Source of the DNA: Selenomonadales bacterium
Lineage (GTDB): Bacteria > Bacillota > Negativicutes > Selenomonadales > Selenomonadaceae
Reading direction: 5' to 3'
Length of the DNA: 39,103 bases
Assembly: GCA_900769615.1 (NCBI GenBank)
Contig: CAAGHH010000013.1
Coordinates: 1-39,103, forward strand
A program made the translations under genes and the position numbers. Each line of letters begins with the position of its first letter. Positions within the stretch are counted from its first letter, which is position 1. Positions 1-8,820 of this stretch are shown piece by piece. The notes beneath the pieces were generated by a model that worked only from the letters and a program-made list of their open reading frames with translations, was not told where the DNA came from and searched no databases.

Positions 1-1171
1 ATGATATGGAAAATAGCCCGTCATAAGGAACGTTAATTTTAGCAGTGCCATCAGGGTATTCGATAAAATTAGCATAATCTATATCAGGTGAAACATTACC
101 TTGCGAAGCTAATGGTACTTCTACCCCATCAACGTATGCATGAAGCGATTTAGCAGATTCACCATCTTTTTGCTCATATTTAAGTGCAATGTTATTAGCA
201 TTATCCTTTGATTTTACAAATTCATTGCCATCTAGCCTTCCCTTTAAACCATTGTAAAGGTTTTTTAATTCTGCATATTTTGTTTGAACATCATTTGATA
301 GTTTAGTTATAGCAGCTTTTCTTTCATTACTTTCAGTATTCAATTGGCTATTAAGTGATGATATTTTACTGTTAAGATCTGTTAAACTACCTTTTATGCT
401 GCTAATTTGTGTATTGATAGCTGATACAGCTGCTTCTCTAGCAGCTTTTTCATTATTAAGGTTTTGTGATAGATTATTTACGCTCTTTTTTACCTGTTCA
501 ATCTGTGCAGAATTCTGTGAAATTTTTGTGCTGTTAGCCTGAATCATTTTTTCAAGCGTATCAAGATTATTTTGAATAGCGCTTATACTTTTGTCGATAT
601 TATTTATTTCGCTTTGCATCTGATTGATATTGTTGTTCATATTATCAATATTTTGATTGATAATATCGATACTTTTAGCAATATCATTTACATTATTAGC
701 AAGCTGTGATACTTGTTTATCGACTACATTGAACATATTGTCAATTTCGTCTTTACTATATACGTCCAATCCTTGAACTAACGGAATTTCCTGGCTATAG
801 CGTGAGATAATCTCGCCAGTTTTGCGAACGGAAACCTTCATCACTTTTACCGGTTTTCCATCTTCACTAGTATCATCCCTTCCAGTATCTTCAATTTTTG
901 ACTGCCACTTAGCACCATCTTCACTGCCTAAAATGTCTGTAGTATCTTTCCAATCGTGCACTGATCCTACGGCATCATCATAGCCACGAAGTTTGATATA
1001 ATTACTTTCAACATCTGCTATTTGCTGTGCTTGACTGGCAGCTTTGCCCGCCGCCAGGGTTGAAAATGTCCCTGAATAAATACTAGTAAGCCCTACACCG
1101 ATTAATCCGACTATGAATGCTGCTAATATAACCGGTAGCATGACAAAACCTTTTTTCTTAACCCCACTCAT
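1..1171 (-). CDS. Prepilin-like pilus protein with coiled-coil stalk (3' end outside window)
   Basis: The frame is open from an ATG at 1171, behind the site AGAGGAGGC, to the window edge, so the C-terminus is missing. Residues 1-8 (MSGVKKKG) form a short positive leader. A hydrophobic helix follows (FVMLPVILAAFIVGLIGVGL), as in type IV prepilins cleaved after Gly8. The usual Glu5 of the mature protein is a Pro. From about residue 125 to 310 the protein is a long Asn/Gln/Ser/Ile-rich coiled coil. A beta-rich segment with a YVDGVEVPL stretch then starts a likely head domain. It is the last gene of the pilus operon seen here, after the platform gene. By position and shape it resembles PilV or PilS of the R64 thin pilus: a minor pilin or tip adhesin rather than an ordinary major pilin. 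The family is inferred from N-terminus and context. Confidence 0.8.
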   Translation of the reverse strand, partial: MSGVKKKGFVMLPVILAAFIVGLIGVGLTSIYSGTFSTLAAGKAASQAQQIADVESNYIKLRGYDDAVGSVHDWKDTTDILGSEDGAKWQSKIEDTGRDDTSEDGKPVKVMKVSVRKTGEIISRYSQEIPLVQGLDVYSKDEIDNMFNVVDKQVSQLANNVNDIAKSIDIINQNIDNMNNNINQMQSEINNIDKSISAIQNNLDTLEKMIQANSTKISQNSAQIEQVKKSVNNLSQNLNNEKAAREAAVSAINTQISSIKGSLTDLNSKISSLNSQLNTESNERKAAITKLSNDVQTKYAELKNLYNGLKGRLDGNEFVKSKDNANNIALKYEQKDGESAKSLHAYVDGVEVPLASQGNVSPDIDYANFIEYPDGTAKINVPYDGLFSIS

Positions 1172-1259
1172 TTTTTTGCCTCCTCTTTATAAATAGATAT
1201 TTTCACTGATAAAAGAGTAACATAGCATTTTATGCCGAAAATCTTATTTTTATATAATT

Positions 1260-2342
1260 TTAGAACGCATGCATGGCAGCATTACTAGCAATACCAGTAA
1301 TTGGCAATACTACTGCTGTCATCAGTATAGCGATCATCACATAAATTGGCGTAATTACCATCATGCCGACTTTATCGCCAATCTGATTGGTTGCTACTAA
1401 AAGTTTTTTACGGTAATATTCAGCGAGCTGCTTGGCTATTTCACTAGTACGTCCAGTTTTTCGACCGGATTTGAGCATACGGTATACCTTGACATCCAGC
1501 AAAGGTATAATATCTTCTTTTTGAAGTGCTTCATCATAGTTAGTTCCTTTACTCTTGATATGTTTCAGAGCTCTGCCTATAAGCCGTTTCATAAACAAAT
1601 TATCGCTAGCCATCGCCGTATATATAAGTGCTTGAACTGGCTCTACACCAGATTCAAGACAAATCCCCATAATAGTACAAAAATCATAATTAGTCCTACT
1701 AATTGTTATCGGTCGCCAAAATGGCAGCTTTAATAAACTCTTGGCTATTACATCCGGCTTGTTTTCTTTTAGCCATTTGTAGAAAAACATTCCCGCAATT
1801 ACCAGCAGCGCAATCAGCCACCAAAAACTTGTCATAAATTCGCCAAGCATAAGCACCAGCTGAGTTATCAAAGGGAGCTGTGCATCCATGGTTTTGATGT
1901 TTTCTGCCATTTTGGGTATAGCAAAATTCGTCGCAAATAAAAATGCTAAAAGACCAATTACTGCCGATACTTTTGGCACGAGTGTAGCTGATTTTATTTT
2001 ACTAGTTATTTCTGTCTGCATAGATTGTCTAAATGAAATTTCTGCTAATGATGCTTCAAAGTGCCCCGTTCCTTCAGCCATAGCTATTATGCCAGTTGTA
2101 AACGATGAAAAGCTCTTAGGATATTTTTTAATAGCTTCACCAAAACTTTGTCCATTACTCATTCCTTTTATCAGTTGATTGCAAAGCCTATAGTTATAGC
2201 TATCCTTTGGAAAACCATCTCTAAAGTCTTGTATACCTTCCTCAAGAGATAAACCACTAGCCACATAGATACTTATTATTTCAAAAAATTCTTGCTGTTC
2301 TTGTGGCAGCATTGCATTCTGTTTTTTTTGCCAAATTTTCAT
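1260..2342 (-). CDS. Type IV pilus/type II secretion platform protein (GspF/PilC/PilR family)
   Basis: This inner-membrane platform protein works with the assembly ATPase to insert pilins into the growing pilus. The 360-aa sequence has the two-fold GspF plan. A cytoplasmic helical domain (residues 15-115, with GLSLEEGI and MSNGQSFGEAI) is followed by membrane segments near 122-142 and 172-188. A second domain (about 210-320, with GICLESGVEPVQAL and a KSGRKTG segment) is followed by a final membrane helix near 326-348. Length and topology fit the R64 PilR/PilC type. It begins 13 bp after the ATPase gene on the same strand, and the prepilin-like gene follows, which is the ATPase-platform-pilin order of thin-pilus operons on conjugative plasmids. 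Confidence 0.92.
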   Translation of the reverse strand: MKIWQKKQNAMLPQEQQEFFEIISIYVASGLSLEEGIQDFRDGFPKDSYNYRLCNQLIKGMSNGQSFGEAIKKYPKSFSSFTTGIIAMAEGTGHFEASLAEISFRQSMQTEITSKIKSATLVPKVSAVIGLLAFLFATNFAIPKMAENIKTMDAQLPLITQLVLMLGEFMTSFWWLIALLVIAGMFFYKWLKENKPDVIAKSLLKLPFWRPITISRTNYDFCTIMGICLESGVEPVQALIYTAMASDNLFMKRLIGRALKHIKSKGTNYDEALQKEDIIPLLDVKVYRMLKSGRKTGRTSEIAKQLAEYYRKKLLVATNQIGDKVGMMVITPIYVMIAILMTAVVLPITGIASNAAMHAF

Positions 2343-2355
2343 TTTTTATTCTCTC

Positions 2356-3957
2356 CTAGTCGCGTCCGATTTTTTGAATTACATCCTGCAATTCAGCCTG
2401 CCCACAACAAGCCATATGCAACCCCTTTTCCCACATTGACATGAATCCATGTTCTTTTAAAATAGTTGGCACTACATCAAAATTATCCATGTGTAACAGT
2501 GCATTGCGCAGTTTATCGTCAAATACTATAAACTCTGGTATTGCTATACGGCCTTGTAATCCATCCTGACAATTACAGGCTCGTCTTGCCTGCAATGAAC
2601 CACGTTCTTTTAACTGTCCATTTGACAAAATGGCTATTTCTTTATCAGTAAGAACATTTTTTTCTTCTTCAGTCATAATATGTGGTCGACAGCAATTAGG
2701 ACAAAGCACTCCTATAAGGCGTTGGCATACGATGATTTTTAACTCTGCTAGCAAACTCATTCGTGATACATCAAGATCAAGTAATCTGTTAACAGTACGG
2801 ATACAATCACCAGCATGAACTGTGGAGAACATCCTGAGCCCAGTTTGACAAGCTTTAGTAGCTACTTCCGCATCAGTGCTATCGCGTATTTCGCCATAAG
2901 TAATGACGTCCGGATCGGATCGCAAAGCCGAGCGCAGTGCCGTCATTGAGTCAAGGGACAATTCATTTTTATCAGCTAATCTTTCTTCAACCTGAATATT
3001 CCGTTCATCAACGTATTCAATTGGATTTTGAATTTCATAAATGTTTATTTCGCGCCCTGATTTAGCATAAAGTTCTCGCAGATATTCCTGCATTGCTTGT
3101 ATTGAAGTGGATTTGCCAGTGCCAACTGGACCAGATAACAGATACATGCCGGCACCGCCTTTATATAATATTTTTTTGATAGCTTGCAGATCATACCCGC
3201 TATATATTGATTCTAGACTTTTAGTTTCTTTCAGCTGTGGTAAAAAACGTATATTTACATGTTGCCGATTATCACGACTATCACCTAGCGGATTAGTCTG
3301 CAAGCGACATTCTACCGGTATATCGCCATACATCAAAACAAAATGCCCTGAGTTCGGCATCCGATTCATTTGCATGGAAGCATTACCTGATGTGTCCATT
3401 CCTTTCAAAATATTCACTACAAGTGGTCCATCTTCGGCCAAAAAATCAAGTTCAGAAGATATATCCATCAAAAATCCGTTTATTCTTATTCTTACAAAAA
3501 TACCATTTGAGTACGGTATCAAATGCAAATCGCTTGCTTTACGGGCTATGCAGTCAATCAGCAACTGTTTAACTTTTCGTTTTAGGGCTGAATCACTTGC
3601 ATCATCTTCATCGCCAGTTGACCTGACTATTGCCCGATAAGTCGTAATATCATAATACTGACGTAATGCTTGCTGAATATTTTCAGTGGTTGATATAAGT
3701 ATCCTAATTTTTTTCTTAACCCGGTTAGCTATAAGCGTCGTATGCTTTAGCGCGTCCGAGCTGTCCGATACTAAAATAAGCGTTCCTGCTTCATCAAAGC
3801 GAACTGGAACCAAATGATATTGGATAATAACATCTTTAGGTATTTTATTAAGTATATCGTCACTTATTTCCAATGCTGACAAATTCTCATCAAAATAAAG
3901 TCCGGCCTGCTTTATGCCAGTGATTAATTCATCATCTTCAAAACTGCTATCTGTCAT
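2356..3957 (-). CDS. Pilus assembly ATPase (GspE/PilB/PilQ family)
   Basis: This is the hexameric secretion ATPase that powers pilin polymerisation at the cytoplasmic face. Visible motifs are Walker A (SGPVGTGKST, near residue 280), the Asp box/Walker B region (DPDVITYGEIRD), a His box (FSTVHAGD), and a C-terminal zinc-binding set (CPNCCRPH, then CNCQDG before GRIAIPEF). An N-terminal N1E-like domain precedes the core. The ATG at 3957 is chosen because AAGGTG lies six bases upstream; an in-frame GTG nine bases earlier gives the 536-aa version. The start overlaps the end of the secretin gene by 11 bp, indicating translational coupling. The length fits PilB/PilQ-type ATPases. Assembly rather than retraction is inferred from the N1E-like domain and the zinc motif. 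Confidence 0.95.
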   Translation of the reverse strand: MTDSSFEDDELITGIKQAGLYFDENLSALEISDDILNKIPKDVIIQYHLVPVRFDEAGTLILVSDSSDALKHTTLIANRVKKKIRILISTTENIQQALRQYYDITTYRAIVRSTGDEDDASDSALKRKVKQLLIDCIARKASDLHLIPYSNGIFVRIRINGFLMDISSELDFLAEDGPLVVNILKGMDTSGNASMQMNRMPNSGHFVLMYGDIPVECRLQTNPLGDSRDNRQHVNIRFLPQLKETKSLESIYSGYDLQAIKKILYKGGAGMYLLSGPVGTGKSTSIQAMQEYLRELYAKSGREINIYEIQNPIEYVDERNIQVEERLADKNELSLDSMTALRSALRSDPDVITYGEIRDSTDAEVATKACQTGLRMFSTVHAGDCIRTVNRLLDLDVSRMSLLAELKIIVCQRLIGVLCPNCCRPHIMTEEEKNVLTDKEIAILSNGQLKERGSLQARRACNCQDGLQGRIAIPEFIVFDDKLRNALLHMDNFDVVPTILKEHGFMSMWEKGLHMACCGQAELQDVIQKIGRD

Positions 3958-5686
3958 TTTTATCACCTTGTTTCTGTGCTAGTTTATGTTTTCCTACATT
4001 TTTAGCCCAATCACGTTGTGGTATAGTGATTTCATCTTTTTTAGCTGCTGCATCAAGGTGTTTAAGTTCATCGTACATAGTCTGCGCGTTGGTATCATCA
4101 CTGATTATAAACGGTGTAATCATTACATATACTTCGGCATAATCTTTTGTATGACTGTGATAACTAAATAACTTACCTAATATTGGCAAATCCATCAGAC
4201 CGGGAATACCGGAAAGGCTGTCCAGTTCTTTAGCATTCATCAAACCGCCAATAACGAATGACTGCCCTGATTTTACATGCGTTGATGTAGTAGCTGTACG
4301 AGTAGACATCTGTGGTGCTTTGGTATCACCAGATGAAACCCAGCCAGTAATATTTGATACTTCTGTCTTTATCGTAAGCGTTATATCTCCGCTTTTTTCG
4401 TTGATAACTGGTGTCACTTCTAGATTTGTGCCAACGTCCTGATAGGTTACGGTTAATGTATTTGATGAGCCTGTATCTGTTCGAGTAAGAATGGGTACTC
4501 GGTCGCCAAAATTTACTGCTCCTTTTTGTCCATTTAAGGATAAAATCATTGGTCTTGCTATTACCTTGCCTTTTGATAATGAACGGCTAGCTGTAGATGA
4601 TGAACTAAATGTTAATTTTTCCAGCCAATTACCCGCAAAGGAATTATTAGAGGAAGTTTCGCTGCCAGTATGAGCATATGTTGGCAAAGAATAGGTCATA
4701 CCCAGGTCAAGTGATTTACCATGGTCAATTTCAATCATTTGGGCCAATAACAAACATTGTGCTACTGGCTTATCTATTCGTTCCAGCCGTTTTTGTGCCT
4801 GCTCCAGCTGATATGGGGTACCAGTAACCGAAATTGTTCCGGTTTCAGGATTAGCATAAATATTATCTGCACTTATGCCCATACTTTTTAATTCTTCTTT
4901 CATATTTTCCTTATTTGCGTAAGAAACATCAAAAGTCTGGCTTTGCTGCATAAGCGTGCCAGTAGATACAATTATATTATTGCCATCGCTCATCCAGTTT
5001 ATTCCAAAAGCTCTAGCTAAATAATCAAGTGCCTGATCACATGTTACCTGCTTCAAGGACATATAGACATTGCCTTTTATCTCAGTATTAATGACTACGC
5101 CTTTGCCGGCAATCTTAGCAACGCCATAAATTGATTGTGGCAGAGGCGTTCCTCGCCAATCAAAATTGTAGCGTCTAGCATTACCTTCTGCTATACTGCT
5201 TTTATTGCTGCTAGCTGCAAATATTGCTGATAAAGAAGATTGAGGCTTTTCTGTATGTTGTTGAATTGTTTTCTTCGTTAAATCATTTTTTTTAATGCTT
5301 GCCATTTCACTGCTTAATTTGCTTTTTTTCACAGTGTCTTTTTTATTGCTAGAATCATATTCGCTTATAATTGCCTTTACCCGATTTACAATATTATTAG
5401 GATCATCGTTTACAATTGCTGAGCTTGGTACTGCATTGTTTATTGAATTATCAGTTTTTGTAACTGATTTGTTAGCCTTTGCTTCTTCGTCCTGTAATTT
5501 TTTTATTTGCGCTTTAATAGCAGCTAATTTTTGTTCATTCTGATATTGTTCATATAGTGAAGCTTCAGCAGCATCAGCTCGTGGCGATGCTATTATAAAT
5601 CCACCAAAAGTAATCGATACGCCTAGTAAACCGGCCATAATATTTCGTGAAAGTTTTTTATAAGTATATTGCTTCAAAATATTCAC
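3947..5686 (-). CDS. Outer-membrane secretin of the thin pilus (PilN/PilQ/GspD family)
   Basis: This protein forms the outer-membrane ring through which the pilus leaves the cell. It has an N-terminal signal peptide (residues 1-40, hydrophobic GLLGVSITFGGFIIA, cleavage near ADAAEA). A charged Lys/Asp/Ser-rich linker follows, then an STN/N0-like domain near 175-245 (GTPLPQSIYG, CDQALDYLARAFGI). The secretin core spans about 305-535 with the typical VNFGDRVPIL, LEVTPVI and SFVIGGLM stretches and the GIPGLMDLPILGKLF signature. Its presence shows that the host has an outer membrane. The start at 5686 has AGGAGTG just upstream. It follows the PilP-like gene by 8 bp and overlaps the ATPase gene. 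No separate pilotin gene is visible nearby. Confidence 0.94.
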   Translation of the reverse strand: MNILKQYTYKKLSRNIMAGLLGVSITFGGFIIASPRADAAEASLYEQYQNEQKLAAIKAQIKKLQDEEAKANKSVTKTDNSINNAVPSSAIVNDDPNNIVNRVKAIISEYDSSNKKDTVKKSKLSSEMASIKKNDLTKKTIQQHTEKPQSSLSAIFAASSNKSSIAEGNARRYNFDWRGTPLPQSIYGVAKIAGKGVVINTEIKGNVYMSLKQVTCDQALDYLARAFGINWMSDGNNIIVSTGTLMQQSQTFDVSYANKENMKEELKSMGISADNIYANPETGTISVTGTPYQLEQAQKRLERIDKPVAQCLLLAQMIEIDHGKSLDLGMTYSLPTYAHTGSETSSNNSFAGNWLEKLTFSSSSTASRSLSKGKVIARPMILSLNGQKGAVNFGDRVPILTRTDTGSSNTLTVTYQDVGTNLEVTPVINEKSGDITLTIKTEVSNITGWVSSGDTKAPQMSTRTATTSTHVKSGQSFVIGGLMNAKELDSLSGIPGLMDLPILGKLFSYHSHTKDYAEVYVMITPFIISDDTNAQTMYDELKHLDAAAKKDEITIPQRDWAKNVGKHKLAQKQGDKNDR

Positions 5687-5694
5687 TCCTTATT

Positions 5695-6465
5695 TTAATT
5701 GTCCCCATATTTTATTGAGCTGCCATCATCAAAATGAATGCCATCACCACCGATATAAGCAATACGCCCATCCTGATAACTTTCGCCTGCTGATACTACA
5801 CTACCATCGCTCATAATAGCCATATTATTGCCATCATCACCAGTAAATACTCCTTGTACTGATGCTTGTGACTGAGACTTTGCCGGTGTTGATGGGATAG
5901 CTGGCAATGCACTGTTTTGTGGCAAGTTTGGTAGTGTAAATGCAGGAATGTTTGGACGTGGCAGATTGCCCGGTATTACCGGCAAAGCGCCATTTCTGGT
6001 TACAACATTATTTCTGCGACTTGCAGATGGCAGTTTTACACCGCCATCTTCATTTTTACTAGCCTTGGCTAACATAGTATCATCAACAAATGGATTTACC
6101 ATTATCAAATTATCCAAAGTTTCAGTTTCTGATGTTTCTTTATCCTCTAATTTAGTTGTATTATCTTCTAATATGTTGCTATTTATTTCAGTATTTTTAT
6201 AGTTGCGACCGAATAGCAGAAATCCTAATATCACTAATAAAACCAGTAAAATACCTATCTGGATTATTTGACTGCGACTTATTTTTGGTTTTGTTACCTT
6301 CTTTTGAACTTTATGTTCTGATATTGGCTCATTATTTTCAATTATTTCAAAATCATTATCGTTTAATGATTCTTCAAAAATTTTCTCATCAACAACACTA
6401 TTATTTTTATGAGAAAATGTTAGCCAGGAGAAGATGAGCGCAAATAAATTTTTTATTTTATCCAT
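5695..6465 (-). CDS. PilP/GspC-like inner-membrane pilus protein
   Basis: The 256-aa protein has a cytoplasmic acidic N-terminus, one membrane helix near residues 70-90 (IIQIGILLVLLVILGFLLF), a long Pro/Asn/Ala-rich periplasmic linker (for example NLPRPNIPAFTLPNLPQ), and a compact C-terminal beta domain (VQGVFTGDDGNNMAIM ... GGDGIHFDDGSSI). This architecture is that of PilP/GspC-type proteins, which bridge the inner-membrane complex to the secretin. The C-terminal domain resembles their HR/PilP domain in layout rather than clear sequence. It sits between the PilO-like gene and the secretin, as expected for this role. The call rests on architecture and position; the sequence alone is too divergent for a firm family name. 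Confidence 0.75.
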   Translation of the reverse strand: MDKIKNLFALIFSWLTFSHKNNSVVDEKIFEESLNDNDFEIIENNEPISEHKVQKKVTKPKISRSQIIQIGILLVLLVILGFLLFGRNYKNTEINSNILEDNTTKLEDKETSETETLDNLIMVNPFVDDTMLAKASKNEDGGVKLPSASRRNNVVTRNGALPVIPGNLPRPNIPAFTLPNLPQNSALPAIPSTPAKSQSQASVQGVFTGDDGNNMAIMSDGSVVSAGESYQDGRIAYIGGDGIHFDDGSSIKYGDN

Positions 6466-6479
6466 TATTTATACCCCAA

Positions 6480-6995
6480 CTATTTTGTATAAACACGATA
6501 TCGTAAATCAGCATTTATAAATCCTTGCCTTGACTGCATTGAAATAGTCAATATGTTTATTAATGCATCCTTTGATTTGAAATTCATCAGAAATTTTACT
6601 ATATCTTGATATTGTCCAGATACTTTCAAAATAAAAGTACGATAGTTATTCTTCTCACTGTCAGTATCATAAACTGCTTGATAATCATTAAGAACAAGCT
6701 TATTTGCTTGTAAAGCAAACAGAATATCGCTATTCACTGAGTCAATTTGATTGACTGCAACGGGACGAAGTTTTTCCTGTTCTATAATACTTACTTTTTG
6801 TTTCCATTCATCGATAGTTTTATGCATGAATTCTGTTTTCTGCTGAGTTTCTTTAGCTGTTTGATAAGTTATAAAAGACTTACTGCCGAGTATAACTGTT
6901 ACTAAAGCAAGCACAAATGTAAGCAAAACTATTATCAGCATCGTGTTGCTGCCACGAACAGCACCGCTTTGAAGCGCGGCTTTTAATTTATTCAT
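6480..6995 (-). CDS. PilO-like pilus alignment protein
   Basis: This is a small bitopic protein of 171 aa: a short cytoplasmic N-terminus, a membrane helix at about 18-40 (MLIIVLLTFVLALVTVI), a coiled coil (residues 45-85), and a periplasmic alpha/beta domain ending in ILTISMQSRQG...RYRVYTK. This is the classic PilO layout, and PilO-type proteins pair with PilN in the inner-membrane alignment complex. Its ATG overlaps the stop of the PilM/PilN fusion gene by 4 bp, and the PilP-like gene follows. Sequence similarity within PilO is generally low, so the assignment depends on topology and gene order. Confidence 0.75.
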   Translation of the reverse strand: MNKLKAALQSGAVRGSNTMLIIVLLTFVLALVTVILGSKSFITYQTAKETQQKTEFMHKTIDEWKQKVSIIEQEKLRPVAVNQIDSVNSDILFALQANKLVLNDYQAVYDTDSEKNNYRTFILKVSGQYQDIVKFLMNFKSKDALINILTISMQSRQGFINADLRYRVYTK

Positions 6996-8491
6996 TTGCC
7001 ATCGCCTCCATTATTGTTTTTCATCCCAATTGATAAATTTGCCTTCTGAAAGCCATTGCTGCCAAAGCTGGCTATGCTGTCAATAGATGGAGTTGTAAAT
7101 ATATCTATGTTAAGATTGCTGCGAAAAGTTTGAAATATCATCGGATCAGCAGCTACTGCTGTAACTGCTATATATTTCAGATTGTTTTTCTCATCTTTAG
7201 CTGTCTCTGGAGATGGATTGCCTATCTTGATATCTGTAAATCCTACTCCATCAGGTCTTGACTGTACTAGTTTGCAAAAAGCTTCAACTGCATATTGATT
7301 TTGTGAATGCGCTGTATTGATAACAGCTACTTCATTTTGAATTTCTTCAATGTCTTTTTGCGCTACTTGATAATCCTGTTCAAGCAGCGGATTAATTGAT
7401 ATTGAAGAAAAGTATATTATGCTGGCAGTTTCCAGCACTATAGCAGTGCTAAAAGCTATACATAACCGTTTGCATATTCGCTGTACCACTCGTTTCCATT
7501 GACGATTTTTAGCTGCCTTCATTGCATTTTCCGGTAAAAGATTGCCACTTTGCACAGTGATAAAAGCATCTTTGTTTTCATATACCGGATTGTCGGCTTG
7601 AAATTTTTCTGGAAGATCATCATATGCTTGCAGTATGGTGCCAACAACTGGCATCCATAAGCTATGTTCAGCTTTTGGAATAATCGAAGCATTAATATAT
7701 TCTGGAAAAGCCAATGTCTTTCTTGGATTTCTCTGAACTACTGCTGGCAAGCTTAGAATATTTTTTTGATCCGATATTACATAATATGGCATATCGGTAT
7801 TTATATTCATAAAAGTTTCACCGGCAGCATAATCATTAGCTGCATAAGCAGTACTGACTAATGAATCAGCATTATTACCAGCTTCCCTTAATTTTTTTTC
7901 AGATAATGCGGGAGTATCCGTAATAAAAATACCTCCAGCTGGCGAATAGGAAATAATTGATGCATTTTCAGGGAAAATTTCTACTACTGGCATTTCATTA
8001 TGCCAGTCACTATATGCCCGAAAAAAAGACAATGAAGCTGCTTCAACTGAGGTAATTGCTATTCTTTCCTGCATAGCAATTTTAACTAATTTATCAATGT
8101 ATTTTTTTTTGATAGCATATACTGACTTCCGATCTGGTGCTGGTGAAGTAGTAACTACCGGCATTTTGTAATATATATTTTCAGCTGGCTCATTTGTATG
8201 TTCTTGGATAATAGACTTTAAATTAGCATCATTTATTGATTCAATTGAGTCAATAAATGAGAAAATATAATCCGGTAATACGATATATACATCATCACTA
8301 GCAACATCAACTTCTTTTTTCAATTGCTGAAAAAACCTGCCTAATTTTGCATCTTCACCAGCACCATCAGAAATTATGTATTCTAAAGCATCATCGACTA
8401 TGGCATAATCATTTATTTTTAAACTTAAGTCTTTCTGAATTACTGCTTGTACTATTTGTGTACAGTCCGGTCTAAAATAAATAGAAATCAA
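6992..8491 (-). CDS. PilM-PilN-like fusion (actin-like domain plus membrane and periplasmic part)
   Basis: The N-terminal ~330 residues look like a degenerate PilM-type actin fold: MISIYFRPDCTQIVQAV at the start, then a VYIVLPDYIFSFI strand and a SVEAASLSFFRAY helix, as in PilM and R64-type pilin accessory proteins. A basic segment and a membrane helix follow at about 345-366 (CIAFSTAIVLETASIIYF). After it come a coiled coil and a periplasmic domain like PilN (DIEEIQNEVAVIN). PilM, PilN, PilO and PilP normally form the alignment subcomplex, so a PilM-PilN fusion followed by PilO- and PilP-like genes restores the full set. I see no clear nucleotide-binding loop. The gene lies 29 bp after the STAS gene in the same operon. 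Confidence 0.72.
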   Translation of the reverse strand: MISIYFRPDCTQIVQAVIQKDLSLKINDYAIVDDALEYIISDGAGEDAKLGRFFQQLKKEVDVASDDVYIVLPDYIFSFIDSIESINDANLKSIIQEHTNEPAENIYYKMPVVTTSPAPDRKSVYAIKKKYIDKLVKIAMQERIAITSVEAASLSFFRAYSDWHNEMPVVEIFPENASIISYSPAGGIFITDTPALSEKKLREAGNNADSLVSTAYAANDYAAGETFMNINTDMPYYVISDQKNILSLPAVVQRNPRKTLAFPEYINASIIPKAEHSLWMPVVGTILQAYDDLPEKFQADNPVYENKDAFITVQSGNLLPENAMKAAKNRQWKRVVQRICKRLCIAFSTAIVLETASIIYFSSISINPLLEQDYQVAQKDIEEIQNEVAVINTAHSQNQYAVEAFCKLVQSRPDGVGFTDIKIGNPSPETAKDEKNNLKYIAVTAVAADPMIFQTFRSNLNIDIFTTPSIDSIASFGSNGFQKANLSIGMKNNNGGDGK

Positions 8492-8520
8492 AAGAAAGCC
8501 ACCTTCCTATACCAGAAATA

Positions 8521-8820
8521 TCATAATATGTGAAAAATTTTATCTAGCTTAGCAGTCTGCAATGCTTTTAAAACAGCCGGTGCATTTACATTAATTACCT
8601 TGAAATTTTCATTGCCAACCATGTCACGACTTTTTTTGAATAAGCGGTTAGCTGATGAATCAATAAATTTAGTCTGTGCCAAATCCAGTGTAATACCAGT
8701 ACAGCCATGCTGATTTAATGCTATTTTTAGTTCCTGCTCTACTTCCATTGACTTTACTAAATCAAAACGACCAGCAACGTTGATTACTGCATTATTACCA
8801 TTAATACGTACATTATTCAT
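8521..8820 (-). CDS. STAS-domain anti-sigma-factor antagonist (SpoIIAA/RsbV type)
   Basis: The 99-aa protein is a single STAS domain. The conserved phosphorylation segment is FIDSSANRLF (residues 53-61); Ser55 or Ser56 aligns with the Ser that RsbW/SpoIIAB kinases phosphorylate in SpoIIAA. In partner switching the unphosphorylated form binds the anti-sigma kinase and frees its other partner. The start overlaps the PP2C gene by 8 bp and has AGGAG upstream. The RsbW-like kinase and RsbU-like phosphatase encoded directly upstream are the expected modifying enzymes. No sigma factor is encoded in this cluster, so the output may be a pilus component or a regulator elsewhere. The family call is firm; the target is unknown. 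Confidence 0.88.
   Translation of the reverse strand: MNNVRINGNNAVINVAGRFDLVKSMEVEQELKIALNQHGCTGITLDLAQTKFIDSSANRLFKKSRDMVGNENFKVINVNAPAVLKALQTAKLDKIFHIL

Noticed and set aside
3107..3640. 177-aa plus-strand frame opposite the pilus ATPase gene
   Set aside because: It is antisense to conserved ATPase motifs and has no ribosome site; a shadow of the real gene.
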